The notes beneath the pieces were generated by a model. It was not told the origin of the DNA. It saw only the letters and a list, made by a program, of their open reading frames with translations, and did no database searches. DNA of 64,000 bases from Phyto melanocephala (Eukaryota; Arthropoda; Insecta; Diptera; Rhinophoridae), in assembly GCA_941918925.1 (NCBI GenBank), contig OW799234.1, positions 92,917,978-92,981,977 on the forward strand, given 5' to 3'. Position numbers and translations under genes: made by a program. Shown in pieces: positions 11,723-22,269 of this stretch (the stretch's first letter is position 1; each line of letters starts with the position of its first letter).

Positions 11723-12422
11723 ACAAATAACAGTGCTATATTCGGCAGTGCCGAATCTTATATACCCTTCACAACGCGTAGTCATGTAATAACAATTGTT
11801 TGTATCACCATTCATCTTGTATAAAATACGTACATATATACATGTAAAAACATACATATAAAAAACCATTGTAAAATTTTAAATTGAGTTTACGTATGCA
11901 TGTTTCTAAAAAAAATTTAAAAAATATATATTAAAAAAAACAAAACAAAAAATTAAAAAAAAAATTTTAAAAAATTTTTTAAAAATATATATATAAAAAA
12001 AATATAAATAATATATAAAATAAGAAAAAAATTTTTTTGGCTCAGCTGGGACTCGATGTCACGTTTACTTTAACAAGTTTGTATGTAGGTTGTTGTTGTA
12101 ATTGTGAAAAAAAAACGAGGTGGTCGTGGTTTTTTGCTCATATTTCAGAAAGATATCGGGCGATTGTGCTGAATTTTAATAGCGATTCATTCCCGGATAT
12201 TTCCAAGAGATTGATAACATATACAGATCTGAGGAACATATAGTTGCTTCTAAAAGTTGATTTCAACCAACACACGGACAGACGGTCAGGGCTTAATCAA
12301 CTCCTCTATTAATAAGCTTTCAGAAAATATATACTTTATGGGGTCGGAAATGAAAATTGTAGAAATTACAAACGGAATAACAAAACTATATATACCCTTG
12401 TGCACCACAGGTAAAAGGTATA
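11723..12422 (+). mobile_element. Helentron-like element, family B copy 1
   Basis: The left end is ACAAATAACAGTGC, followed by the palindrome ATTCGGCAGTGCCGAAT and TATACCCTTCACAACG. The right end holds TATACCCTTGTGCACCACAG, then a degenerate GGTATA end that in other copies closes a TATACCCTT/AAGGGTATA hairpin. The middle is a long A/T-only stretch, then CGAGGTGGTCGTGGTTTTT and a short GGACAGACGG remnant of the minisatellite. About 700 bp, no coding capacity. Confidence 0.75.
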
Positions 12423-12766
12423 ATAGCTCAAGGTTTATTTAAAGGATATAAGCCAACGTTTATAAAAGATATAAACGTAACAATATTTAAGATTAAAATA
12501 CAATTACAAATCGAATTCTTATTTAACCGATTGGAGTAAATCTACATTTACATTTAACAAGTTTTCTTGCATAAAATATTATTTTTCTTTCTAATTGTCT
12601 GCAAAAGAGAAAGAAATTAATAACAAGTAAGAGCACTATATTCGGCTGTGCCGAATCTTTTATACCCACCACCAATTTTGTGTACATTTAAAGCACAATA
12701 TTTATTATTTTGTAAATCGCTATAGAATAATCTCTTTATAATAAAATATGTATCACTTTCTTTGCA

Positions 12767-13370
12767 GAGGGTGGTTAAATTTTAAGGGCCCATGTTTAAG
12801 GTGAACCACATCTAAACTTCAATTTTTTCTTGTATTTCATTTGACATTTCTCAATCTCAATTAATCAATTTGAACCGTGGAAAGATACGCAATCGAGCAA
12901 CGCTTTTAAATATTAAAGATTTTTATAAAAATGGGCGTTCAAATCAAAATGCATTTTGTGCACTTCGTGATTCTTTTGGTCAACATAATCGTTCGAATTC
13001 GTCCACAATCGTGAGAATTGTAAAAAATATTTAAATGTCTGCAAAGCAGGTCTGTATGAAATGTGAAAATATCTGTGAATGCCATCTTAGTTCGTTGAAT
13101 GGGAAACATTGCTGTTTTTCACTATAACGTGGCAAAAGAGCAAGCAACCTCGACTCATCATCGTGCCCAACAATTGAGCATCAACAGTGTCATTGAAAAT
13201 TTGGACTATCGGATCGTGGTGTGCCGCCTAGGTTGGGGGGCCATTTGGCCGATATTTTGTTCCATACATAATTGAAGCATACAAATATTATCATTATAAA
13301 AATAAATGATAATAATTTCATAATAATTTTATTCAAAATCAACATAGTCCCTTAAAATAAAACCACCCAT
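12767..13370 (+). mobile_element. Mariner relic in Helentron A copy 3
   Basis: It has the same TIRs (GAGGGTGGTTAAATTTTAAG), the same surrounding Helentron sequence and the same deleted transposase segments as at 901-1509. Here the helix-turn-helix part reads FYKNGRSNQNAFCAL with GQHNRSNSSTIVRIV, and the second part RAQQLSINSVIENLDYRI. Confidence 0.65.
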
Positions 13371-14256
13371 TATAACTTCGGTATGCTAGTAAAATGTTTT
13401 CGTAAATTTAGTCTTTCAATGAAAGTGGCCGTTAAAATTCGCGTGTCAATAAAGTTTCTGCTAATAAACATAACTTAGATATTTCAATATAGTCCTTTGG
13501 TATTCCAAAATCTTTATTCATAGAGAAATTACATGAATTTAAGATAAACCGTTATATGGTAGGTAGGCGTTAAAGTGGGCGTGTCACCTAACTTTTTGCA
13601 CAACAATTACATTGAATAGAAGGATATACGTAGCAAATTTGATCATCATATCTCTAATTTTCGCGGTTTCATGAGCTTTTAAATTTCATTAACGGTAGAT
13701 AACGTGAAAAGTGAGCGTTATAGTAGGCGTGTCAAAGTTGTTTTTGCGAATGAGTGCAACTTAGGTGTTTCAATATAGCCCTTTATTATTCCAAAATCTT
13801 TATTAATAGAGAAATTATATGAATTTTAGGTAAAACGTTATATGGGAGGTGGGCGTAAAAGTGGGCGTGGCACCTTAATTTCTTGGCACAGTAATGATAT
13901 TGCCTAGTGGGATATACGTAGCAAATTTTATCATCATACATCTAATTTTGGCGGTTTTATGAGCTTTTAAATTTCATTAACGGTAGATAACGTGAAAAGT
14001 GGGCGTTATAGTAGGCGTGTCAAAGTTGTTTTTGCTAATGAGTACAACTAAGGTGTTTCAATATAGCCCTTTATTATTCTAAAATTTCTATTAATAGAGA
14101 AATTATATGAATTTTGGGTAAATCGTTATATGGGAGGTGGGCGTAAAAGTGAGCGTGGCACATTGATTTTTCGTTACAAAAAAGCGTTTCACCAAAAAAC
14201 AAAGTGTGCAAAATTTCAGAGTCGTACATCCAATTTTGTTGCTTTTATGACGTTTT

Positions 14257-16409
14257 TATACCCACCACCAAAAAAAATGGTGGGGGTATATTCATTTTGT
14301 CATTCCGTTTGTAACACATCGAAATATCCATTTCAGACCCCATAAAGTATATATATTCTGAATCAGGGTTTGATTTGATGACGATCTAGCTATGTCCGTC
14401 CGTCTGTCCGTCTGTTGAAAGCACGATAGAGGTCGCACCGAAAAAGCTAGGGGGCTCAAATTTTGTCAGAATCTTTCTTATAGACAAGGTTTGTTTGGTA
14501 ATGGGCTAAATCGGAATATTAGGAAGTGAGTTATAGCTCGAAAAGCAAGAGTAGGTCGAAAAAACCGTGTCCTTGGCACATCGAATAAAACTGAATTGCG
14601 TCCAAACGCATTAACGTAGACTCATGAAACTTCAAATATATATTTCTTGAGTAAAAACAATATTATTTTTCAAAAATTATCTAAATCTATGCATTAGGAA
14701 AGGAGTTATCGATCAAAATGTACGAAAATTTATACCGCACAGTGTATTTTTCGGTATATTTAAAAACAAAAACGTCATAAAAGCAACAAAATTGGATGTA
14801 CGACTCTGAAATTTTGCGCACTTTGCTTTTTAGTGAGGGGCTTTTTTGTGGCGGAAAACCAATGTGCCACGCCCACTTTTACGCCCACCTCCCATATAAC
14901 GTTTTAACCAAAATTCATATAATTTCTCTATTAATATAGATTTTGGAATAATAAAAAACTATATTGAAAAATCCAGGTTGTACTCATTAGCAAAAACAAC
15001 TTTGACACGCCTACTATAACGCCCACTTTTCACGTTATCTACCGTTAATGAAATTTAAAAGCTCATAAAACCGCCAAAATTAGATGTATGATGATAAAAT
15101 TTGCTACGTATATCCCACTAGGCAATATCATTACTGTGCCAAGAAATTAAGGTGCCACGCCCACTTTTACGCCCACCTCCCATATAACGTTTTACCTAAA
15201 ATTCATATAATTTCTCTATTAATAAAGATTTTGGAATAATAAAGGGCTATATTGAAACACCTAAGTTGCACTCATTCGCAAAAACAACTTTGACACGCCT
15301 ACTATAACGCTCACTTTTCACGTTATCTACCGTTAATGAAATTTAAAAGCTCATGAAACCGCGAAAATTAGAGATATGATGATCAAATTTGCTACGTATA
15401 TCCTTCTATTCAATGTAATTGTTGTGCAAAAAGTTAGGTGACACGCCCACTTTAACGCCTACCTACCATATAACGGTTTATCTTAAATTCATGTAATTTC
15501 TCTATTAATAAAGTTTTTGAGAAAATAAAGGACTATATTGAAATATCTAAGTTGTATTTATTAGCAGAAACTTTATTGACATGCCTACTTTAACGCCCAC
15601 TTTCATTGAAAGACTACACTTACAAAAACATTTTAGTAGCATATCGAAGTTATAAAGGGTGGTTAAATTTTATGTTGAATTTAAATAAAACACAAATTAT
15701 TTAGGATATTATTATTATATCTTTTTGTAATTATAATATTTGTATGGTTCAATTATGTATTTAACAAAATATCGGCCAAGTGGCCCCCCCCATCCTTGGC
15801 GCCACTCCTCTATCTGATGGTCCAAATTTTCAATGACAATGTTGATGCTCAATTGTTGGGCATGATGATGAGGCGAGGTTGACTTTTTTTTTTGCCACAC
15901 TATCGCAAAAACCAGCAGTGGTTCCCATTCAACGAACTAAGAAGGCATTCACAGATTTTCTAACATTTTATACAGACCTGTTTTGCAGAAATTTAAATAA
16001 TTTTTACAATTCTCCCGATTGTGGACGAATTTGAACGATTATGTTGATCAAAAGAATTACGAAGTGCACAAAATGCATTTTGATTTGAACGCCCATTTTT
16101 ATAAAAAACCTGAATAACTTTAAAGCGTTGCTCATTTGCGTATCTTTCCACGGATCAAATTGAGTAAGTTTGAGATTGAGAAATGTCAAGTGAAATGGAG
16201 AAAACAAATTTAAAGACTAAGTGTAGTTCACCTTCAACATGGGCCCTTAAAATTTAACCATCTTTTATAAAGAAAGCTATACATATTTTATTGAAAAAAG
16301 ATTATTCCATAGCGATTAACAAAATAATAAATATTGTGCTTTAAACGTACACAAAATTGGTGGTGGGCATAAAAGATTCGGCACAGCCGAATATAGTGCT
16401 CTTACTTGT
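14257..16409 (-). mobile_element. Nested Helentron family A element, copy 4, reverse orientation
   Basis: It opens with TATACCCACCACC-A-run-GGTGGGGGTATA (the 3' hairpin read backwards) and closes with ATTCGGCACAGCCGAATATA...CTTACTTGT. It splits the host element inside a T run: host sequence GACGTTTT is on the left and TGTTTTTAAAT on the right, which join to give the uninterrupted form seen at 3539-3552. This is a T^T insertion without target duplication, the Helentron rule. Its length (2153 bp) is almost the same as the host element. Confidence 0.85.
15655..16265 (-). mobile_element. Mariner relic in nested Helentron A copy 4
   Basis: Read on the minus strand it has the same TIR pair and the motifs KNGRSNQNAFCALR, DQHNRSNSSTI, HAQQLSIN and VIENLDHQIEEWR. 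It sits at the same internal place as in copies 1 and 3. Frames of 61 and 67 codons here (15715-15900 and 16004-16207) are remnants of the deleted transposase, not host genes. Confidence 0.65.
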
Positions 16410-16926
16410 TGTTTTTAAATATGCCGAAAAATACACTGTGCGGTATAAATTTTCGTACATTTTGATCGATAACTCCTCTTCTAATGCATGGATTTAGACA
16501 ATTTTCGGAGAAAAATATTGCCTTTACCCAGGAAATATATATTCGAAGTTTCATGAGTCTACGTTAAGGCGTTTGGACACAATTCCATTTTATTCGATGT
16601 TCGAAGGACACGTTTTTTTCGACCTACTCTTGCTTTTCGAGCTATAACTCTCTTCCTAATATTCCGATTTAGCCCATTTTCAATACCAAACAAACCTTGT
16701 CTATAAGAAAGATTCTGGCGAAATTTGAGCCCCCTAGCTTTTTCGGTGCGACCTCTATCGTGCTTTCAACAGACGGACAGACGGACGGACATAGCTAGAT
16801 CGTCATAAAATCAAACCCCGATTCAGAATATATATACTTTGTAGGGTCTAAAATGGATATTTCGATGTGTTACAAACGGAATGACAAAATGAATATACCC
16901 CCACCATTTTTTTGGTGGCGGGTATA

Positions 16927-18475
16927 AAAACCGGTTTATACTTGCATGTACTTGAAATTCATTATTTCAAATGTGACCTTAGGTTCGTAAGTAAATAATA
17001 AAATTGTACGCAATAAAACTTTTTCTGTGTAAACGTAAAATCAAATTTAAAGAAGAAAGCGACAAATTTCTGAAAGAAAACGCTTTCAATGTAAATACAG
17101 AATACCAAAGTAGTTGTGTTTTTTATTTTTTTGCATATAACACAATTTTAAAGCGATCAAGCAGTTGTTTTCTTATACTAAAGAACTTTGAGAACTTGAT
17201 TTATTTCTTTGATTTTTGTAGATTTCTGAACGATCCGTTCAAAACATTTACAAATAAGCACAAAATTTGAATTAATTGAAATGTAAATTTTTGTGTCAAA
17301 AATGTAAAAAGAGGCATAATATCTCGATGTGCAGATATATGGCAGCTCAACTTCTCTGGTCGTAAGTTACTACTTTTTAAAAAACAAATGTAATATTAAT
17401 GCTTTATATACCCTTGCCAACACAGATGAAGGGTATACAAATATTTCAAATAGATTTAACATAAATATGTATGTATTTAGGTATAAGTGGAGTTGTCTGT
17501 TTGGCTTATAAAAGTAATTAAAAGTTTTTTATAAATTTGACAACGCGTTCTGGTCTTTTGTCTGACTAGCATTCCAATCTAACGTCCGACTCTTCGAAAT
17601 GCTAGATATTTTAAATATCTATACAACTATATGTATGTATGTGTATATATAAACACTTGTGTTGAATATCTAACAAAAAATAATAAAATAAAAACTAAAG
17701 CCATCTTTTAACTAACCACAATAAGGCAATAGAAATGAAAATTTGTTATAAAACAAATTTAACTTTTTGTTTTTATACTCGTGAATGTTAACAATGAAGA
17801 GTTTTATTAAAAATACAAATTTCTAAAACTTTTTTCTCTCATATTAAAACAACTTTCATCTGCAGAACTTATTTCGACAGTTGTTAAATTTGAGAGATTG
17901 TGTCCCACGTATGGTTGGCTTGATTGGTGATTGTTTGTTCCCCACCTGGTGATTGTATAACAGCCATGCTCTTTCAAACAACATAACGATTTTTTTATTA
18001 TATTTTTTTTTTTTTGCTAAATCACACTTCATTTAATTTTGGTTTAAATTAAATTTCTAGTTTTGCTGTTAAAATATTTGTTTCATTTATGCATTTTTAT
18101 GTTTTTTTTTAATAGTGTTACATTGTTAAATTGTTGTTGACATTTGATAATCATCACTTCATATACGAGTGGAGTACAAAAATCTACGACACAATGGTGG
18201 AAATGTATATGTGCTACATCAACATTGGTGAAAGAATATAATCTGATTGCACTGATGCTTGTTATGCTAAGTAGAAAATAGTTTCACACCCATTAATAAG
18301 ATCACTGATTGACTTTTCATTTCTTGTTTAATCGATAAGACATGTTCATCCGTCTGTTACCCTTTTAGTTATGGCTGCAAATAGTATATGATATCTCCTA
18401 GCCTCAATAAAATGTCCTTTCAAATCTGGACTGTAACATACCAAATTGACTTACAGATATTCCTATTTGAATAAT
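16927..18475. other. AT-rich intergenic DNA with one orphan hairpin
   Basis: At 17407-17437 the sequence TATACCCTTGCC...TGAAGGGTATA is an isolated hairpin like the 3' end of the family B elements; the rest of such an element is not visible. No gene was recognised. Confidence 0.4.
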
Positions 18476-18710
18476 ATATTTGTGTCTTGGAGCTAAAAGG
18501 GCCAATGTCACAATATTTACTTTTGAGAAAATTGGAATTGAACTTTAACTTTTATAGATGCTTTCATAGTGACATTGGCCAGCATTTTATTTATGAATCT
18601 GTTCTGTATTTAGTATGACTTTAGCTCTTTTACCATAATGAAATAAAGCAAGAAAACAAATTTAATGCAAAAAAGTGACATTGGCCCTTTTAGCTTCAAG
18701 CCACAAATAT
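18476..18710. mobile_element. Small TIR element (MITE)
   Basis: The left end ATTTGTGTCTTGGAGCTAAA continuing to GGGCCAATGTCAC is matched in reverse complement at the right end (GTGACATTGGCCCTTTTAGC, then TTCAAGCCACAAAT), about 33 bp with two or three mismatches. Another GTGACATTGGCC lies near 18572. It is about 235 bp with no coding capacity, and the superfamily is not clear. A short microRNA-like foldback would be an alternative reading. Confidence 0.6.
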
Positions 18711-19439
18711 GTAAGTCTAGTAAACTTTGTTTGAATATTGAAATATATATACTATATATACGATATAATCACCAGAATTAAAAAAAAATTCTAATCCAAT
18801 ATGGCGTCCGATACAAAATAGTTTATAAAGTTGTCTCTATCCCCCAATACGTGTTGGTATAAGATTTAGCTGTCATTTATTTTATGTTTAACAAATTAGT
18901 TTATAACACAAGATAAAAAACAATAAATTTCTTAGTAAACAAAAACAACTTTGATGGACTGAATTTTGCATTTTTTTTTTTAAATTTGCACACAATTATT
19001 AAAGTTTGTTCCTTGGATTTATATGTGAATGCTCTTTTTTTATGACCTTTTTTTAGAAACGATAAGTTGGATATCAAGTTACAAAAGTTGCCTGCGATAA
19101 AGATATTTAGAAGCACAAAAAATATGGCAACTACAACAAAAGCGCACACAGTTTATATCATCATGCACATACAAACATAAGTGTGTATCAGTGACTGCTC
19201 GGTTTTGTTAGTTTTAATAAAATGTTGTTCTTATAATCTTAATAAAAGGTTAATATTTTACCAATAAGTTGGTTGTTATTGTACCGAGTTTCTTAATACC
19301 GAAATTTCCGAAAGCATTTCTAACAAAATTAGATCAAAAATATGAATTTTAAAAGATTATTAATTTATTCTCAATACACATTCTTACAAAGGGGTCTATT
19401 TTAGAATAATTAACTCTTGAAAATGGAACCACTAGTAAT

Positions 19440-20030
19440 GTAAAATTATGTGATGGGCGTTAAGGGACATTAAACGAAATTTTGTTGATTAAGAAACTAG
19501 ATCATATATCGCCAGTAATTATGTTGAAAATAAACGATATATTGAGCGTAGTTCTTCGGCCTTTCAGAGTTAGCAGCTTAATAAGAGAAAGTATAGCGGT
19601 ATACAAAAGTTAATTCATCAGGTTAAAGCTTAATCCACGAAGACAAAAAAACAGAAACTGTTTTTGAACGGATTAAATAGTGTCGGAATATATTGTATAT
19701 ATAGGATCGCATATTATTGATCCATACTCCAAAATACGCTTTAAAAGCGCACAGTACAAACCTTTAGTGTTATAGAAATTATTAAACTCATTAGCCCAGC
19801 GTGTCTTGCCATGACAAAATCTGGCTTTTGTTTCCTAATCACAAGTCAGAGATCCTAAAAATCTATTTATGAATGCGGACATTTGTCTCGTGATAACACA
19901 AACGATACAAGTATTTAACACCAAAAGTACTTCTGTTTCAATATGCAAACCTGTTAGCCCTTTGCTATATTGTCTACATCTCAGTGGTAAAATATAGGAA
20001 ATATGCATTTTCAATAAAAACAGTTGGGAC
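19440..20030 (-). pseudogene. Non-LTR retrotransposon reverse transcriptase, C-terminal fragment
   Basis: On the minus strand, decayed frames contain MSAFINRFLG, then KGLYCALLKRILEYGSII (matching the usual LYC-LVRS-LEY-S-W thumb motif), and later LLTLKGRRTTLNISFIF, which resembles the conserved LP-L-RR-L--F region of jockey/I/R1-type elements. The frame changes and stops are numerous. The catalytic YADD region is not present. Confidence 0.55.
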
Positions 20031-20057
20031 ATAGTTAAAGTTTGATAGATAATACAG

Positions 20058-20300
20058 TGAAAGAAGACGAGTTTAAACTATTTTTAATTTGATGGTGAAC
20101 AATATAGCTGGTGCCGCCCTGCACTGTGTTAAGTGCAGTGAAGTACACCACATAGTTACACCTTAGATCATTAAAAAGAAACAACAGAATAATTGTAGAT
20201 TCCTATTCCCGATTTTGTAGATAAGATCGCCTATCCTTATGAAGATGGAATTTTTTAGCAGGATGGTGACCCAAAGCACACGTCCAAAATCTTTATTTTC
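20058..20300 (+). pseudogene. Tc1-like transposase scrap
   Basis: Near 20255 a frame reads QDGDPKHTSK, the region around the second catalytic Asp of Tc1-type transposases. About 190 bp upstream a DEF-like segment (about 20065) may be the first catalytic site. No TIRs were found. The rest is too decayed to align by eye. Confidence 0.5.
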
Positions 20301-21337
20301 TCTATAACAATATTTGGTTGTAGAAAATAAGTAATAATTCATTTTACTTCATTTAATCATATATTTTGTCACGTTAATCAAGCCTTTGTTTGAATTTTAT
20401 CACTTAATGTTTACTTTTCGTAATAATTTTGATATGGTTGTCCTTTAAAAAATTATTATGACAAAAATAGTATGTTGCCTTTGCAAAAATAGCAATCAAG
20501 CTATGATTACTTTTAGTATTAATTTGAATTTAACTTGCTGAATAATTTTTTTATTATCATAAAAGTTTGTGATGTTAAAAATATGCAAAAATTAAAAAAA
20601 AAATTAAAAATTTAAGGATAAACAAAAATACTTATTAAAAAAACCGTTAGTGTAAAATTGTAATTACAAAGTAAATACAATCAATATAACAAACAGCAAA
20701 AGACTATAACTTTCAGTAGAAAAAAACAGCGATTGTCAATTTCAACTGTAGCAATTTAAATGATTTTATTACATAATACCTTAATCAAATATTATAATGA
20801 TAGCTGGCCACCATTATATGTATGTTTTAACTCTAATCATACAACTCAATTATACCATGTTGTTTTAGATTATGATTACCACAACCATGTTTTTTTTTCT
20901 TTGCGTGTACATGAAAGAAATCACCGGTAATGTAGAATAACAATACTCTGCAGAAAATAAACTTGAGTGATGATGATTATGTAACTGGTACTGTTCTAAG
21001 TAGAAGGTAGAGTGGCAAATATCCCGTTGAATATTGAAGTATTGTTGAAAGCAAAAGAAAATAATTACCATTTCGCAACCGATAATGATTCAGAAGTATA
21101 TTCATGTTATGGTTTGCTTCGACCTCCATAATCAGAAAATAAATGTTGATGGCCAATACGAACTAGTGCTCTTGGTAACCCAATAGTCAATGCGTTACAA
21201 ATACACTATTTGTGTAGCCAAATTCATTGTTACAAAAAAAATGTCTGTTCTGAAGTCATAATTCAGTCACTTAGATACGCCAATGTTAAGGGTGACGATG
21301 AACGAAAAAGTACACTCTATAACAAAAACGAGTTGTA
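20301..21337. other. AT-rich intergenic DNA
   Basis: Nothing recognised; short Phe/Tyr-rich frames only. Confidence 0.4.
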
Positions 21338-22269
21338 AAGGGTGATTTTTTAGCTATTATCTTTTAGGTTTAAACAGCTGACGCACGTTTCGTGTTTTGT
21401 TTCACTGTCAAACATCTTCAGTTTGGTCTATAATTTAACCATGAATCGTCTTACAAACGAACAACGCTTGCAAATTATTGAATTTTATTATCAAAGTGCG
21501 TGCTCTGTTAAGAAAGTTCATCGCGCGCTTCTTATCGAAAAATTGTGTTCAGCGACGAAGATCATTTTTGGCTCAATGGGTACGTTAATAAGCAGAATTG
21601 TGGATTTTGGAATGAAGATCAGCCAGAATCATTGCAAGAGTTACCAATGCATCCAGAAAAAGTCACAGTTTGGTGCGGTTTATGGGCTGGTGGCATCATT
21701 GGACCATACTTCTTCCAAGATGATGCGAATCGTAACGTAACTGTGAATGGCGAGCGCTACCGTGAGATGATATCCAACTTTTTTTTACCCAAAATGCAAG
21801 ATCTTGACTTGCATGACATGTGGTTTCAACAAGACGGTGCCACATGCCACACAGCACGCTTAACAATGGATTTATTGAGAGGCGAGTTCGGTGAACATTT
21901 TATTTCACGTTCGGGACCGGTAAATTGCCAGCCTATATCGTGCGATATAACGCCTTTAGACTATTTTTTGTGGGGCTATGTTAAAGCTCATGTATATATA
22001 CACATGCCCGCCCCAATTGACGCATTGGAAGACAACATTGAAGCATTTATTCATGAGATACCGGCCGAAATGTTGGAAAGAGTATGTCAAAATTGGACTA
22101 AGCGGATGGACCATTTGAGGCGCAGTCACGGTCAACATTTGCATGAAATAATCTTCAAACATTAAATTATATGGACCGTACTATCGACTTGAATAAAGAT
22201 TTCATGAATTTTTTTGAATTCTATGTGTTTTTTTTTTAACTTTCCTATAGCTCTTAAAAAATCACGCTT
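21338..22269 (+). mobile_element. Rosa-type (DD41D) mariner, internally deleted
   Basis: Both ends carry TIRs, AAGGGTGATTTTTTAGCTAT on the left and the reverse complement of AAGCGTGATTTTTTAAGAGC on the right, and TA lies on each side. At 932 bp it is shorter than the roughly 1.3 kb usual for complete mariners; the loss is inside the transposase gene. It is the best preserved mariner in the window. Confidence 0.85.
21441..22165 (+). pseudogene. Mariner transposase, DD41D type, with large internal deletion
   Basis: The start codon at 21441 opens MNRLTNEQRLQIIEFYYQ, the N-terminal helix-turn-helix, which runs to VHRALL. The frame then shifts at a deletion and continues from about 21545 with the first catalytic Asp in FSDEDHFWLNGYVNKQNC, then VTVWCGLWAGG, VTVNGERYREM, the second Asp in WFQQDGATCHTA and the third in PLDYFLWGYVKAHVY. 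I count 41 residues between the second and third Asp, the spacing that defines the rosa group. The C-terminus HGQHLHEIIFKH is intact to the stop at 22165. The deletion removes most of the second helix-turn-helix and the linker, so no active enzyme can be made, though the TIRs could still be mobilised by a related transposase. Confidence 0.85.

Larger units (their letters stand above)
12623..16926 (+). mobile_element. Helentron family A copy 3, interrupted by an antiparallel copy
   Basis: Left end ACAAGTAAGAGCAC at 12623; right end TTGGTGGCGGGTATA at 16926, flanked by A on both sides. The sequence runs from 12623 to 14256 and resumes at 16410 (TTTTTAAATATGCCGAAAAA), so the element itself is about 2.15 kb. 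It contains the mariner relic, tandem GTGGGCG repeats, a short GACGGACA tract (about 16770-16790) and the terminal hairpin. The interruption is a complete second family A element in reverse orientation. Confidence 0.8.
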
